DNA from: Robinsoniella peoriensis
GTDB lineage: Bacteria; Bacillota; Clostridia; Lachnospirales; Lachnospiraceae
Reading direction: 5' to 3'
Length of the DNA: 64,000 nt
Assembly: GCF_000797495.1 (NCBI RefSeq)
Contig: NZ_JTGN01000012.1
Span: 62,001-126,000 of the forward strand
Shown here: positions 16,151 through 24,934 of the stretch, in pieces
Layout: every line of letters begins with the position of its first letter
How positions within the stretch are numbered: the stretch's first letter is position 1
Made by a program: the position numbers and the translations under genes
The notes under the pieces: generated by a model
What the model saw: the letters and a program-made list of their open reading frames with translations, nothing else
The model's database searches: none
What the model was told of the DNA's origin: nothing

Positions 16151-18622
16151 CTACTCCACGCCTCTCTTAAAATGCCCTCTTGTAAACTCCGGCAAATCAA
16201 GCCTGCTATTTTTCCCCTTGCAAAATGCGTCAATATATTTTTCCGTAACAGACATAACCTGTGCCTTATTTTCTAATGTAAAACTCAGACGTATCGCTGC
16301 CGGACATAATTTTCTGATCTCTTCCCGGTTATCCAGAAGTACCACCGGCGCACTGTTATAGATCACATTATAACAGAACTGGCAGTTTGTTTTAACTGGA
16401 AAATCTTTTTTCATACGGTCACGTAAATACAGCACTTCCGGCACTTTATTACATCTCCCGGCTGTTTTTTTCAGACACTGGGCACTGACCATCATTGGCA
16501 GATGACCGTAAACCAGAATCTCACTGTTTTCACAGCCCCTTTTTTCTATTTCTTTTGCATTCAGCTCCAAAGGCACTGTGTCGGAAGCAAATCCCTGTTC
16601 TTTAAAGAAGGATTCGGAATCCCGATTAAAAGCATAGAGATTGTAGTCTGCTATCAGGGGATTGGTCAAGCCGCGTTCCTTAAGATAACCTGCTTCATCC
16701 AGACTTTTCACAACCAATGCATCGTAAGCCGCCAGCATTTTTAAAGCAGATTCCGATTCATAATATTTTCTGATCTCTGACCGGAAAATATACGGCATAA
16801 TATAATTGCACTTTTTACCTGCCGCATGACACTGAGCGATGTATTTTCCAGAACTTTGAAACTCCCGGTTATCTTTAAACGCTGAACTGTCCAAATAAAT
16901 TGCGGATACTTCTTCCAGTCCAAGGAGCATTTCAAATGCATCCAGAGATTCTAAGGATACCATGAACTTCATATCTGTCTTTCGATTCCCCTGACCCTTT
17001 GGACTGCCACCTTTATCACCATATGTGTAACCGACAGGCTTTGTGATGTCCTTAGATGAGCGGTTTATTTCTCTTTCATCCTTACTCTCTTTTGATGGAA
17101 TGTTTCTTCGGTAACTGTCCTGAATTTCAATGGTCAGCTGTTCTAGTCCCATGCGCCGCAGTTCATTTAAAGACTGTACCGGAAGAAAAATATCATTGTC
17201 CATTTCAATATCAAGCTTTTCAAATATATAAGGCGTGTTCCCCGTTTTTTGCATTTGTTTTTTTACTTTTTCATAAGACAATGGTTGATTCATCGCTTCT
17301 GTTACTACGTCGCCCGTAACATGAACTGCAAAATCCCCCATTCTTAATTCGAGTATAGCAGGATTTTTTTTGTAAAGTCTTAATTTCCCATTAATTTTTT
17401 CTTTAAATTTGCCAAGAAGAAACGTATCCTCCAGCTGTTTTAACAACTGTTCATTTCTTGTACGGATAATCGTTTTATATGTCTCCTGTTTTTTTCCTGC
17501 CGGGATTTTAACCTGGAAGACTTCTCCTGGTTTTTTTTCTTCCCGCATTGTAAATTCTGTCCCTTTCTGCCCTGACTTTTCATCCAGGCATTCCAGAACA
17601 TCTCCGGGATGAAGTGCTTCTGCTGCTTTTAGCTTTAATATATTCTTCCCGGTATCCACAACTTTAGCCGCTTTGGTTCCAATGTGGTTAGGGCGAACAA
17701 GAGACATCATTTCTTTTCCGTTCCCGGTTTTATAATATCCTGTAGAAAAACCACCCCGGTTATAGAGATCCATCAGTTCCAGACGGTCATTTTCTTCAAT
17801 ATGGAACCCTCTTCTTCCTTTTTGTAAATATAAATCAATATATTTACGGTAAATTCGAACCACACCTGCGGTATATGCAGGCTTTTTCATTCTTCCTTCA
17901 ATTTTAAATGAATAGACACCAGACTCTACCAGTTCCGGAATAAGATCCAGGGTACACATATCTTTAGGGCTCATGAGAAACTTGTCCGCTCCATAATTAA
18001 GCCTGTTCCCTTTCTGGTACAGATCATAAGGAAGTCTGCAGGGCTGGGCGCACCTGCCCCGGTTGCCGCTTCGTCCTCCGATCAGACTGCTGTACAGGCA
18101 TTGTCCGGAATAGCAGTAACACAGAGCCCCGTGCACAAAGCTTTCAATTTCAATATCTACCTGTTTATGGATTCCGGCTATCTCCTGCAATGACAATTCT
18201 CTTGCAGTTACAATTCTGGAGGCACCAAGATCTTTTAAAAGCTTAGCCCCATCCGGACCTGTAATTGTCATCTGGGTGCTGGCATGTATGGGCAGATCGG
18301 GAAATTCTCTTCTTAAAAAAGTAAAAACACCCATATCCTGTACAATAACTGCATCCAGCCCTCTGGTATAATAGGGAAGAATGTAATCATAGAGTTCTGC
18401 CATCTCATCGTCTTTTAAAAGGGTATTTACGGTTAAATAAAGCTGTTTTCCTCTTAAGTGGCACTCGTCAACCGCCTGAAGCAGTTTCTCTTCCGTCAGA
18501 TTATTTGCAAATGCCCTGGCTCCAAATCTGCTTCCCCCTACATAAACAGCATCTGCTCCTGCATTTACTGCTGCTGTTAAACTTTCGTAAGACCCTGCCG
18601 GGGCCAGTAATTCTACTTTCAT
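16151..18622 (-). CDS. U32 family peptidase / RlhA-like protein with DUF3656
   Basis: An 823-residue protein. The N-terminal U32 domain begins MKVELLAPAGSYESLTAAVNAGADAVYVGG and holds the family signature region with clustered Cys (SFVHGALCYCYSGQCLYSSLIGGRSGNRGRCAQPCR), which in relatives binds an Fe-S cluster. A DUF3656-type domain follows at about residues 385-500, and a last Cys pair lies at CQFC. E. coli relatives RlhA and TrhP hydroxylate rRNA or tRNA rather than cut protein, so RNA modification is the better guess. It is followed by the ftsW-pbp pair. Confidence 0.9.
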   Translation of the reverse strand: MKVELLAPAGSYESLTAAVNAGADAVYVGGSRFGARAFANNLTEEKLLQAVDECHLRGKQLYLTVNTLLKDDEMAELYDYILPYYTRGLDAVIVQDMGVFTFLRREFPDLPIHASTQMTITGPDGAKLLKDLGASRIVTARELSLQEIAGIHKQVDIEIESFVHGALCYCYSGQCLYSSLIGGRSGNRGRCAQPCRLPYDLYQKGNRLNYGADKFLMSPKDMCTLDLIPELVESGVYSFKIEGRMKKPAYTAGVVRIYRKYIDLYLQKGRRGFHIEENDRLELMDLYNRGGFSTGYYKTGNGKEMMSLVRPNHIGTKAAKVVDTGKNILKLKAAEALHPGDVLECLDEKSGQKGTEFTMREEKKPGEVFQVKIPAGKKQETYKTIIRTRNEQLLKQLEDTFLLGKFKEKINGKLRLYKKNPAILELRMGDFAVHVTGDVVTEAMNQPLSYEKVKKQMQKTGNTPYIFEKLDIEMDNDIFLPVQSLNELRRMGLEQLTIEIQDSYRRNIPSKESKDEREINRSSKDITKPVGYTYGDKGGSPKGQGNRKTDMKFMVSLESLDAFEMLLGLEEVSAIYLDSSAFKDNREFQSSGKYIAQCHAAGKKCNYIMPYIFRSEIRKYYESESALKMLAAYDALVVKSLDEAGYLKERGLTNPLIADYNLYAFNRDSESFFKEQGFASDTVPLELNAKEIEKRGCENSEILVYGHLPMMVSAQCLKKTAGRCNKVPEVLYLRDRMKKDFPVKTNCQFCYNVIYNSAPVVLLDNREEIRKLCPAAIRLSFTLENKAQVMSVTEKYIDAFCKGKNSRLDLPEFTRGHFKRGVE

Positions 18623-18693
18623 CAGTCACCTCATTATTTATCATTATCACAGAGCCTGCATGGGATTTCATCAATCTGCAGAACGCTCTGATC

Positions 18694-18737
18694 AAAAAAG
18701 AGGCAGTTGCACGATTTATCTTAAGCAACAGCCTCTC
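18694..18737 (-). terminator. Terminator after zapA
   Basis: AGAGGCTGTTGC pairs with GCAACTGCCTCT (one mismatch) around a 12-nt loop, followed by TTTTTT on the minus strand. It ends the zapA transcript; the U32 gene must be reached by readthrough or by a promoter in the following 70 bp. Confidence 0.85.
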
Positions 18738-18742
18738 TTTGT

Positions 18743-19153
18743 CTATTTCCTCAATAATTCATCCAGCTCTGTCTCAAGCTTCACAATTTTTTTCTGATAT
18801 TCCGTGGATTCTTTCTGCAGTCTTTCTAAATCTTTTTCAGCAGTCTCATATCTGATCTGAACACCGATTACTTCATGCTTCAAATCATATAATTCCTTGT
18901 CCTTGGAAGTCAATTCTTCCTCTACAAGTTCTACCTGCTTTTTCGCCTTAAAATAATCATCCGCAATATTCAGATCCAAAAGAATCCCTTTTGTCTCCTT
19001 TGACAGATGATTATATCCTTCCAGTTTTTTAAATTCTGCCAGTTTATTATTAATGTATGTAGCTACCTTTTGCAGATATTCTTCACTCTCATATCCACTC
19101 AAAGTATATATTTTTCCCGCAATCAAGACTTCTGCTTTGTTCTTGGCTGACAT
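18743..19153 (-). CDS. zapA: Cell division protein ZapA
   Basis: A 136-residue FtsZ-ring stabiliser. The N-terminal globular part (VLIAGKIYTLSGYESEEYLQKVATYINNKL) is typical of ZapA, and residues 75-136 are a long coiled coil (VELVEEELTSKDKELYDLKHEV onwards). It crosslinks FtsZ protofilaments. GGAGG precedes the ATG by 8 nt. It has its own terminator and lies between ruvB and the U32 gene, an arrangement common in Clostridia. Confidence 0.92.
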   Translation of the reverse strand: MSAKNKAEVLIAGKIYTLSGYESEEYLQKVATYINNKLAEFKKLEGYNHLSKETKGILLDLNIADDYFKAKKQVELVEEELTSKDKELYDLKHEVIGVQIRYETAEKDLERLQKESTEYQKKIVKLETELDELLRK

Positions 19154-19278
19154 ATGACTTCCTCCACTTTTTTCTCTATTATCACAACATTCTATAAAAT
19201 ACTACAAAATATTGGAGTTTACTGTTATTCATTATACAGAGAAGTGGAAGAAAAATCAAGGTCGATTTATAAGACAAT

Positions 19279-20271
19279 TTATAACATTATGCCGAGATGA
19301 TGATATGCCAGCTCAGAAACAACCCTTCCCCTTGGTGTACGCATGATAAAACCATTCTTAATCAGGTAGGGTTCATACACATCTTCAATGGTTCCGGCAT
19401 CTTCTCCAATGGCCGCTGCCAGGGTATCAAGGCCTACCGGACCTCCCTTAAATTTTTCAATCATAATCGTCAGAATACTTCGATCCATCATATCTAGCCC
19501 GTATTTATCAACTTCCAGCAAATCCAGAGCAAACGCCGCCACATCTTCCGTAATATGCCCATTATATTTTACCTGTGCAAAGTCTCTTACACGCTTTAAA
19601 AGCCTGTTCGCAAGCCTTGGCGTGCCTCTGGATCTCTTTGCCAGTTCTTTGGCACCATTTGTATCAATCTCTACACCCAGCACTTTTGCAGAACGCACAA
19701 TAATCGTCTGCAGTTCAGATTCCGTATAAAACTCTAAGTGATGGATAACTCCGAAACGATCCCGCAGGGGCGCTGTCAGAAGCCCTGCACGGGTGGTTGC
19801 CCCAACCAGTGTAAATTTAGGAAGATCCAGGCGAATCGAACGCGCTGCCGCACCTTTTCCGATCATAATATCAATGGAATAGTCTTCCATTGCAGGATAG
19901 AGCACTTCTTCCACCTGTCTGTTCAGCCGGTGTATCTCATCTACAAAAAGGACATCTCCTTCTTGCAGATTATTGAGAATTGCTGCCATTTCTCCGGGCT
20001 TTTCAATTGCCGGTCCGGAGGTGATTTTCATGTTCACCCCCATCTCATTCGCAATAATACCCGCCAGCGTAGTCTTACCAAGACCTGGCGGCCCGTAAAA
20101 AAGAACATGGTCTAAAGCGTCCCCTCTTTGCTTTGCCGCTTCTATATAAACCTTAAGGTTAATTTTTGCCTTTTCCTGTCCAATATATTCATCTAAAGTC
20201 TGCGGGCGCAGAGCCGGCTCTATTTTTATATCTTCTTCTAATGTATCCGTTGTGATAATACGTTTTCCCAT
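19279..20271 (-). CDS. ruvB: Holliday junction DNA helicase RuvB
   Basis: A 330-residue AAA+ motor that drives branch migration with RuvA. It has Walker [10 protein letters not shown] (near residue 61), Walker B DEIHRLNR, sensor 1 [10 protein letters not shown], arginine finger region PLRDRFG, and a C-terminal winged helix ([19 protein letters not shown]). Length is normal. It follows ruvA by 52 bp. Confidence 0.98.
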   Translation of the reverse strand: MGKRIITTDTLEEDIKIEPALRPQTLDEYIGQEKAKINLKVYIEAAKQRGDALDHVLFYGPPGLGKTTLAGIIANEMGVNMKITSGPAIEKPGEMAAILNNLQEGDVLFVDEIHRLNRQVEEVLYPAMEDYSIDIMIGKGAAARSIRLDLPKFTLVGATTRAGLLTAPLRDRFGVIHHLEFYTESELQTIIVRSAKVLGVEIDTNGAKELAKRSRGTPRLANRLLKRVRDFAQVKYNGHITEDVAAFALDLLEVDKYGLDMMDRSILTIMIEKFKGGPVGLDTLAAAIGEDAGTIEDVYEPYLIKNGFIMRTPRGRVVSELAYHHLGIML

Positions 20272-20323
20272 GTTCCGCCTCCAAAGACCTGTTTTGAACT
20301 CCCCATCATTAAAATGACGGGAT

Positions 20324-20938
20324 TTATAAAAATGCCATTTGCTTCAGCGCTGCTTTTAAGATTGTTTCTGTGTCCATTTCCTCGGTAAGTTCTGCTTTAT
20401 TCACGGCTTTTAATGCATCCGTATTGGAATATCCAAGTGCAACCAGCGCCTGAACTGCTTCCCCTTTGTTATCCGTCATTCCGGTGGACACAGCCAGATC
20501 ATTCTGATTTGTCAAACGCTTTTCAAATGCGTCTTCCAGGCTTAGTTTATCTTTCAGTTCCAGAATTACTTTCTGGGCAGTCTTATTTCCAACACCCGGA
20601 GCTTTTGCAATCGCTTTGGCATCTTCTGATAAAATTGCAAACCGCAGGTCATCTGCAGAAAGCGCCGTCAATACACCAAGCGCCGCCTTTGGTCCAATCC
20701 CGTTTACGCCAAGAAGCAGTTTAAATATTTCAAGATCATCCTGGGTACAAAAACCGTACAGCTGTAAAGCATCTTCTTTTACATGCATGTAAGTGTGGAC
20801 ACAAACCTCTTTTTTTGCTCCTGCAAGCCTGTCAGCATCTCTGCCCGAGACATATACCAGGTACCCGATATTATTCACTTCCAGTATTACGCTGTTCTCA
20901 TTCAGGGCAGCTACGTCCCCACGTAAATATGCTATCAT
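20324..20938 (-). CDS. ruvA: Holliday junction branch migration protein RuvA
   Basis: A 204-residue protein with an N-terminal OB fold ([30 protein letters not shown]), paired helix-hairpin-helix motifs ([16 protein letters not shown] and [20 protein letters not shown]) and a C-terminal RuvB-binding domain ([20 protein letters not shown]). It binds four-way junctions and loads RuvB. Its ATG overlaps the stop of the upstream transporter gene by 4 bp (ATGA), so translation is coupled. Confidence 0.98.
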   Translation of the reverse strand: MIAYLRGDVAALNENSVILEVNNIGYLVYVSGRDADRLAGAKKEVCVHTYMHVKEDALQLYGFCTQDDLEIFKLLLGVNGIGPKAALGVLTALSADDLRFAILSEDAKAIAKAPGVGNKTAQKVILELKDKLSLEDAFEKRLTNQNDLAVSTGMTDNKGEAVQALVALGYSNTDALKAVNKAELTEEMDTETILKAALKQMAFL

Positions 20939-21435
20939 CTAAAAATCTCCTTTGGCAGTCTTCTCTGCAATTCTTTTCCTAATATTCCGATCAGCAGCCC
21001 GGTAACCAGCCCGGAGATCAGTAATACCGGGAGGTAGTAAAACAGGTTAAAATTATCCACCACTGCCATTGCAACCAGCAGCTGTCCTATATTATGGGTG
21101 ATTCCGCCGCACATGCTGACCCCAACGATGGAAAACCCTTTGCTTTTTTTCAGCAGATACATCACTGCAAGACTTAACAGTCCTCCTGCAAGACTGTATA
21201 TAATACTGTACATATTTCCAAACAGGAATCCTCCCAGTACAATTCTTAAAACAGAAAGCAAAAGTGCATCTCTGGCACTCATAAAATATAAAACACATAT
21301 GATGACAATATTAGTAAGCCCCAGTTTCACTCCCGGGACACCAAAATAAAATGGAATCAGTGTCTCCACATAACTGACAATCAATGCCAAAGCAGTAAAC
21401 ACACCAAAATATGCCGCTTTTGTTCTAGTTCCCAT
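20935..21435 (-). CDS. Gx transporter family protein (heptaprenyl diphosphate synthase component I-like)
   Basis: A 166-residue membrane protein with about five hydrophobic segments (ALALIVSYVETLIPFYFGVPGVKLGLTNIVIICVLY at the N-terminal end). It matches the family long named heptaprenyl diphosphate synthase component I, now often called Gx transporter, an ECF-S-like substrate-binding membrane protein whose ligand is unknown. The start is the ATG 6 nt after AGGGAG; an upstream TTG frame is unlikely. The nearby NusG-II protein at 21655-22011 is its usual genomic partner, here separated by a dispersed repeat. Confidence 0.85.
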   Translation of the reverse strand: MGTRTKAAYFGVFTALALIVSYVETLIPFYFGVPGVKLGLTNIVIICVLYFMSARDALLLSVLRIVLGGFLFGNMYSIIYSLAGGLLSLAVMYLLKKSKGFSIVGVSMCGGITHNIGQLLVAMAVVDNFNLFYYLPVLLISGLVTGLLIGILGKELQRRLPKEIFR

Positions 21436-21471
21436 CTTAATCTCCCTAAATAGCACAAGCTGACTTGCGCT

Positions 21472-21590
21472 AGGCGTATCTAAAAATTGCTTTCTGACAG
21501 CTGCGCGTCACAGTTTGTGGGAGAATTCTCCCCAATGAAGGGCGCGTAGATAGTTCGAAAGCGATTTCCTTTCACACTTTTCAAACTTAT
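21472..21590. repeat. Short dispersed repeat, copy B
   Basis: About 120 bp sharing the TCTGACAGCTG and GCGTCACA blocks with copy A at 8839-9001, and a related right end (GGGCG..TAGAT..). It is itself an imperfect hairpin: AAATTGCTTTC at the left pairs with GAAAGCGATTT at the right. It lacks about 45 bp of the middle of copy A. It occupies the gap between the NusG-II and Gx-transporter genes. A small palindrome (TAGCACAAGC..GCTTG..CTA type) at 21450-21471 resembles the P unit of the array at 24.7 kb. Confidence 0.6.
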
Positions 21591-21654
21591 TCTTCCTATG
21601 TAAACTGCGAAGTTAAATCCAATATCAATGTATGCTTCACAAAAAGTGATTCTT

Positions 21655-22011
21655 TCAGCCGGCTATGGAATCATAATCGGAGGCATCCTTCGCCCCTTCC
21701 ACCCGGACTACAATTTTATAGGGAAGGCAGATAATCGATTCTCCTGATTTACTAATGGCTTTCTGCTGGACACAGAGCTTATCCGGACACTTTGCCGAAA
21801 TCATATCTGCTTTCCCGCCTTTAATCTCAAGAGTATTGGTATCATTGATCTCAATCACCTGATCCTCAGAAAGGGAATAGACTCCGTATTCTTTTCCATC
21901 TACCATTATCTGAACCATATTTCCGTCTTTTTGAAAAATTGTATATCCAATAAATGCAATGAAAGCAACCGCTATTACAGCACCTGCCAATATCCAGTCA
22001 TTTCTTTTCAT
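21655..22011 (-). CDS. NusG domain II-containing protein
   Basis: A 118-residue membrane-anchored protein: one N-terminal transmembrane helix (WILAGAVIAVAFIAFIGYTIF) and an extracytoplasmic NusG domain II of beta strands. It has the conserved CPDKLC motif and SIICLPYKIVVRV, which suggest a disulfide. In Firmicutes this family usually stands next to a Gx transporter or FMN-binding redox genes; here the Gx transporter is downstream on the same strand. The exact role is unknown. Confidence 0.88.
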   Translation of the reverse strand: MKRNDWILAGAVIAVAFIAFIGYTIFQKDGNMVQIMVDGKEYGVYSLSEDQVIEINDTNTLEIKGGKADMISAKCPDKLCVQQKAISKSGESIICLPYKIVVRVEGAKDASDYDSIAG

Positions 22012-22126
22012 TATTCACCGCCGTGTATTGTGATGCTCATATTTTGTAAATATCTTGTACATGATAGCACATATTTTTTATAAATTCAACCATATGTTCG
22101 AAATTGACGGGTTTAGATAAGAAGGG

Positions 22127-22261
22127 GACGCTTTGTAGATGGAGGTGGTGTACGGAAAGAGAAGGGGGGCGGACCATACCAGTTCTGCGGCCAGCTGACG
22201 GAGCCCATGCCAGTTTCCCACACCCATCTTTCTGTACACTACCTATCATTTACAAAGCGTC
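22127..22261. repeat. 135-bp inverted-repeat element (MITE-like)
   Basis: The ends are long imperfect inverted repeats of about 34 bp: GACGCTTTGTAGATGGAGGT at the left and the complement of GACGCTTTGTAAATGATAGG at the right. Between them lies a Pro/Ala-coding-looking GC-rich stretch around GGCCAGCTGACGG. It sits just after the cobC-like stop codon. A 70-codon open frame here is best explained as a by-product of the repeat. Confidence 0.55.
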
Positions 22262-22269
22262 TTGATCAG

Positions 22270-22863
22270 CTAAACCCCAATTTTCTCTACCACCCGAATC
22301 TTCTTCTCTTCCCGCCAGGCCGCCTCATCTAACGCCACCAGGAAGCCCTGCGCATTCTTTACCTGCCAATCATAAAATGCTCTTTTCGGAACAGCAAAAG
22401 CTTCCATAATGCTCATGATGGTACCGCCATGAACCACGATAGCAGCTCTTGAAACTTTTTTGCTTATAATATCATTCACGGTATTTTGAAATGCATGGCA
22501 GCATCTGCTGCGAAATGCTTCCTGGCTCTCTCCGCCCGGGAAAGGAATTGTTCCCTGGCTGTCTATCCACGCCTGATACGCAGGGTTTCCATCCAGTTCT
22601 TTATAGTTTTTATTTTCAAATTCTCCAAAGCTGCATTCCCGAAAATCCGCTATAATTTCGCAGGGCATACCGGGATAGATTCTCTTGGCTGTTTCTATAC
22701 ATCTTTTCATCGGGCTTACATAAAGGCTGTCCGCTGTAGGATATTTTTTCTGCTTCAGCAGTTCAACTCCTTTTTCACAGAGTGGTTCGTCTGTAGTTCC
22801 GATATAACGCCCCAGCAGGTTTCCTTCTGTTTTGGAATGGCGTATCAGTAAAATCTCAGGCAT
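22270..22863 (-). CDS. Histidine phosphatase family protein (CobC-like)
   Basis: A 197-residue phosphoglycerate-mutase-type phosphatase. The catalytic RHSKTEGN motif is at residues 8-15, YVSPMKRCIETA follows, the second-half Glu is in FRECSFGEFE and the second His in VVHGGTIMS. In this operon (cobT, cobU, cobS, CobU-like) the likely job is alpha-ribazole 5'-phosphate dephosphorylation in cobamide assembly, as for CobC. The start overlaps the previous stop by 8 bp, so the genes are coupled. Confidence 0.88.
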   Translation of the reverse strand: MPEILLIRHSKTEGNLLGRYIGTTDEPLCEKGVELLKQKKYPTADSLYVSPMKRCIETAKRIYPGMPCEIIADFRECSFGEFENKNYKELDGNPAYQAWIDSQGTIPFPGGESQEAFRSRCCHAFQNTVNDIISKKVSRAAIVVHGGTIMSIMEAFAVPKRAFYDWQVKNAQGFLVALDEAAWREEKKIRVVEKIGV

Positions 22864-23242
22864 GTTTGATCACCGTATCCAGTCCGCATACCACCCGCAC
22901 TACTTCATCCGAATATTCAGCGGCTTTGCAGCAAAGCCTTCCCACTGTTTCCCGATATTCCCGGTCAAACTTTTCCATCGGGACTACCCCATATCCAAGT
23001 TCATTGCACACAATGATAATCTCCGGATTGGTTTCATATAACATATCTATCAGCCCTGTTGGATTTTCCCCCTCCCGGATCATTCTCTTTATATATTCAT
23101 GAAAGTGAAAAATCCCCCTGCAGCTTTTTAACTCTTCCGGCATACAGGTAATGCCGTCTATAAAGTCTGAAGCCGACAACTGATACCGCTCACAGGCTGC
23201 TTTTTTCTTGCCCTGGAAAGCACCGCCGATTACAAGTTTCAT
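22856..23242 (-). CDS. Second CobU-like P-loop protein (short)
   Basis: A 128-residue protein with an N-terminal P-loop-like GGAFQGKKKAA (residues 6-16) and NPEIIIVCNELGYGVVPMEKFDREYRETVGRLC, which matches the VTNEVGxGIVP region of CobU. It is shorter than CobU (175 residues here) and lacks its guanylyl-acceptor His segment. It may be a kinase-only form for cobinamide or an accessory subunit. It lies between cobS and the cobC-like gene, with GGAAT before the ATG. Confidence 0.75.
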   Translation of the reverse strand: MKLVIGGAFQGKKKAACERYQLSASDFIDGITCMPEELKSCRGIFHFHEYIKRMIREGENPTGLIDMLYETNPEIIIVCNELGYGVVPMEKFDREYRETVGRLCCKAAEYSDEVVRVVCGLDTVIKHA

Positions 23243-23358
23243 AGTCTATTCCTTTCTGTTATTTCTATGTTTATGAAATTTCGTTCATTTGCTGGTTCAT
23301 GTTTACATTGATTCTATACTATTCCATATCTTTACTTGTTCCATACTTTTTTAATAAC

Positions 23359-24129
23359 TTACATCCCGATAATCTTTGCTGTTATTACAACGGCAGCCGC
23401 CATTACCAGTTCGCATACCTGCAGGAAAAATCCTGCCAGATCTCCGGTAATCCCGCCAAACTTCTGATAAGACATATGGCGGTAGTAAGCAAACATGAAA
23501 AGGGCACTGAGGAAACAAACGGTTCCAAGAACCGGTTCAAGGAGAATCATCCCCACAGCGCACAAAATGATATAAATGATCATTACCATCTTTACCCTGC
23601 TTTTTACAGCCATATCTGAGAAGGTTGCTGCCAGCCCGGTATTCTTCGCCATACGAAAGCTGACAATCGCAAGTCCGCTAAGTGCCCTGGACAGCATAAA
23701 ACCGATTGCCAGTACCGAAAGCATTCTGGCATTTGTCTCCGAATAACATCCAAACAGTAAAAAAAAGTAACATATCCCTACGATAATTGCAAATGCCCCC
23801 GCATGGGAATCTTTCAGTATTTCCAGTTTCTGATCCATTGGTTTATAGGAACTCAAAGCATCCGAGGTGTCCAGCAAACCATCCAGATGGATTCCTCCGG
23901 TTATCAGAACCGGTATCATCATCAGAACAACTGTATAAAATGAATTTCCAAACCCAGCATACCCCTGGATATAATTCCACAGAAGTATAACTGCTCCAAT
24001 CACCGCTCCAATCACAGGAAAAAAGCACATTGCATATTTCATGTTATCCTTTGTCCATTCGGTCCTGGGCATAGGGATCTTGGAGTACATTGCAAATGCA
24101 ATGATAAAACTATTACCTATCTTTTTCAT
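23359..24129 (-). CDS. cobS: Adenosylcobinamide-GDP ribazoletransferase CobS
   Basis: A 256-residue polytopic membrane enzyme that joins adenosylcobinamide-GDP and alpha-ribazole to make the complete cobamide. It begins FIIAFAMYSKIPMP (CobS N-terminal signature), and has GGIHLDGLLDTSDAL with the conserved acidic residues and KDSHAGAFAII. About six membrane helices follow. Its start overlaps the cobU stop by 4 bp (ATGA). Confidence 0.96.
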   Translation of the reverse strand: MKKIGNSFIIAFAMYSKIPMPRTEWTKDNMKYAMCFFPVIGAVIGAVILLWNYIQGYAGFGNSFYTVVLMMIPVLITGGIHLDGLLDTSDALSSYKPMDQKLEILKDSHAGAFAIIVGICYFFLLFGCYSETNARMLSVLAIGFMLSRALSGLAIVSFRMAKNTGLAATFSDMAVKSRVKMVMIIYIILCAVGMILLEPVLGTVCFLSALFMFAYYRHMSYQKFGGITGDLAGFFLQVCELVMAAAVVITAKIIGM

Positions 24130-24653
24130 GAATCCAGCCTCTCTTTTCTAACCAGGGGAATACCACATACCACCTCTGTAACTGTATCTGCCTTTTTAGC
24201 CAGTTCCTGATTGATGATTCCCAAATATTCAAGATACTGCATGGTCTGGGAATCGTATTCCTGTCCATCGGAAAATACCTCATTCGTCACAACCACCAGC
24301 GCTTTTACCTGGGATAAAACAGATTGTATGCCCTGCAGAATGGATTCTACCATATTTTCACCTGCACCGCCCGGTGCATACATTTCATTTGCAGCCAGAT
24401 TGGACATACATTCCAGTAACACAATTCCGTCCGGGGGAAGATTGACAGAGCTTAAATCCATATAGCACTCAATGGTTTGGAAGTTCTTGGCTGCCCGCAT
24501 TTTACGGTGCCTTTCAATCCTTCTGTCGCCTTCTGCGTCAAAGCTCATCATCGTCGCAATATATATTCTGCTTCCTTCTCCCAGTTTCATAATCTGTTCT
24601 TCTGCGTAGGCAGATTTGCCGCTTCCGCTGCCTCCTGTTACAATCATTAACAT
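24126..24653 (-). CDS. cobU: Adenosylcobinamide kinase / adenosylcobinamide-phosphate guanylyltransferase CobU
   Basis: A 175-residue bifunctional enzyme of the nucleotide-loop pathway. The P-loop TGGSGSGKS is at residues 6-14, then ERHRKMRAAKNFQTIE, which carries the guanylyl-accepting His, and VVTNEVFSDG. AGGAGG lies 8 nt before the ATG, and a small hairpin (ACCGCAGA..TCTGCGGT, 24670-24689) stands just upstream of it. The hairpin repeat array at 24706-24920 separates it from cobT. Confidence 0.95.
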   Translation of the reverse strand: MLMIVTGGSGSGKSAYAEEQIMKLGEGSRIYIATMMSFDAEGDRRIERHRKMRAAKNFQTIECYMDLSSVNLPPDGIVLLECMSNLAANEMYAPGGAGENMVESILQGIQSVLSQVKALVVVTNEVFSDGQEYDSQTMQYLEYLGIINQELAKKADTVTEVVCGIPLVRKERLDS

Positions 24654-24705
24654 ATCTGTACCTCCTGCATACCGCAGACAGATCTGCGGTACTGCGCCAA
24701 TAGAA

Positions 24706-24920
24706 AGTGTGAAAGTGATTTTCTTTCACACTTACCCCCAGCAATAGCACAAGCTGGCTTGTGCTATTCCCATATCAATAGTGTGAAAATGTTTTTCTTT
24801 CACACTTACCCCCAGCAATAGTGTGAAAATGTTTTTCTTTCACACTTACCCCCAGCAATAGCACAAGCTGGCTTGTGCTATTCCCAAATCAATAGTGTGA
24901 AAATGTTTTTCTTTCACACT
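24706..24920. repeat. Array of two kinds of palindromic repeat between cobT and cobU
   Basis: Unit H (27 bp, AGTGTGAAA..TTTCACACT hairpin) occurs at 24706-24732, 24780-24806, 24820-24846 and 24894-24920, each followed by ACTTACCCCCAGC-type sequence. Unit P (26 bp, AATAGCACAAGC..GCTTGTGCTATT, a near-perfect palindrome) occurs at 24743-24768 and 24857-24882. The order is H P H H P H, with periods of 74, 40 and 74 bp. Copies 2-4 of H are identical. This looks like a recently duplicated REP/BIME-like array inside an operon. Confidence 0.9.
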
Positions 24921-24934
24921 TACCCCCAGCCCTT

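Noticed and set aside
22037-22249. 70-codon minus-strand open frame
   Set aside because: It lies almost wholly in the inverted-repeat element, is not preceded by a ribosome binding site and has low-complexity composition.
24706-24920. Possible CRISPR array
   Set aside because: The repeats are themselves long palindromes, the intervals are near-identical rather than unique, spacing alternates 74/40/74, and no cas gene is nearby.
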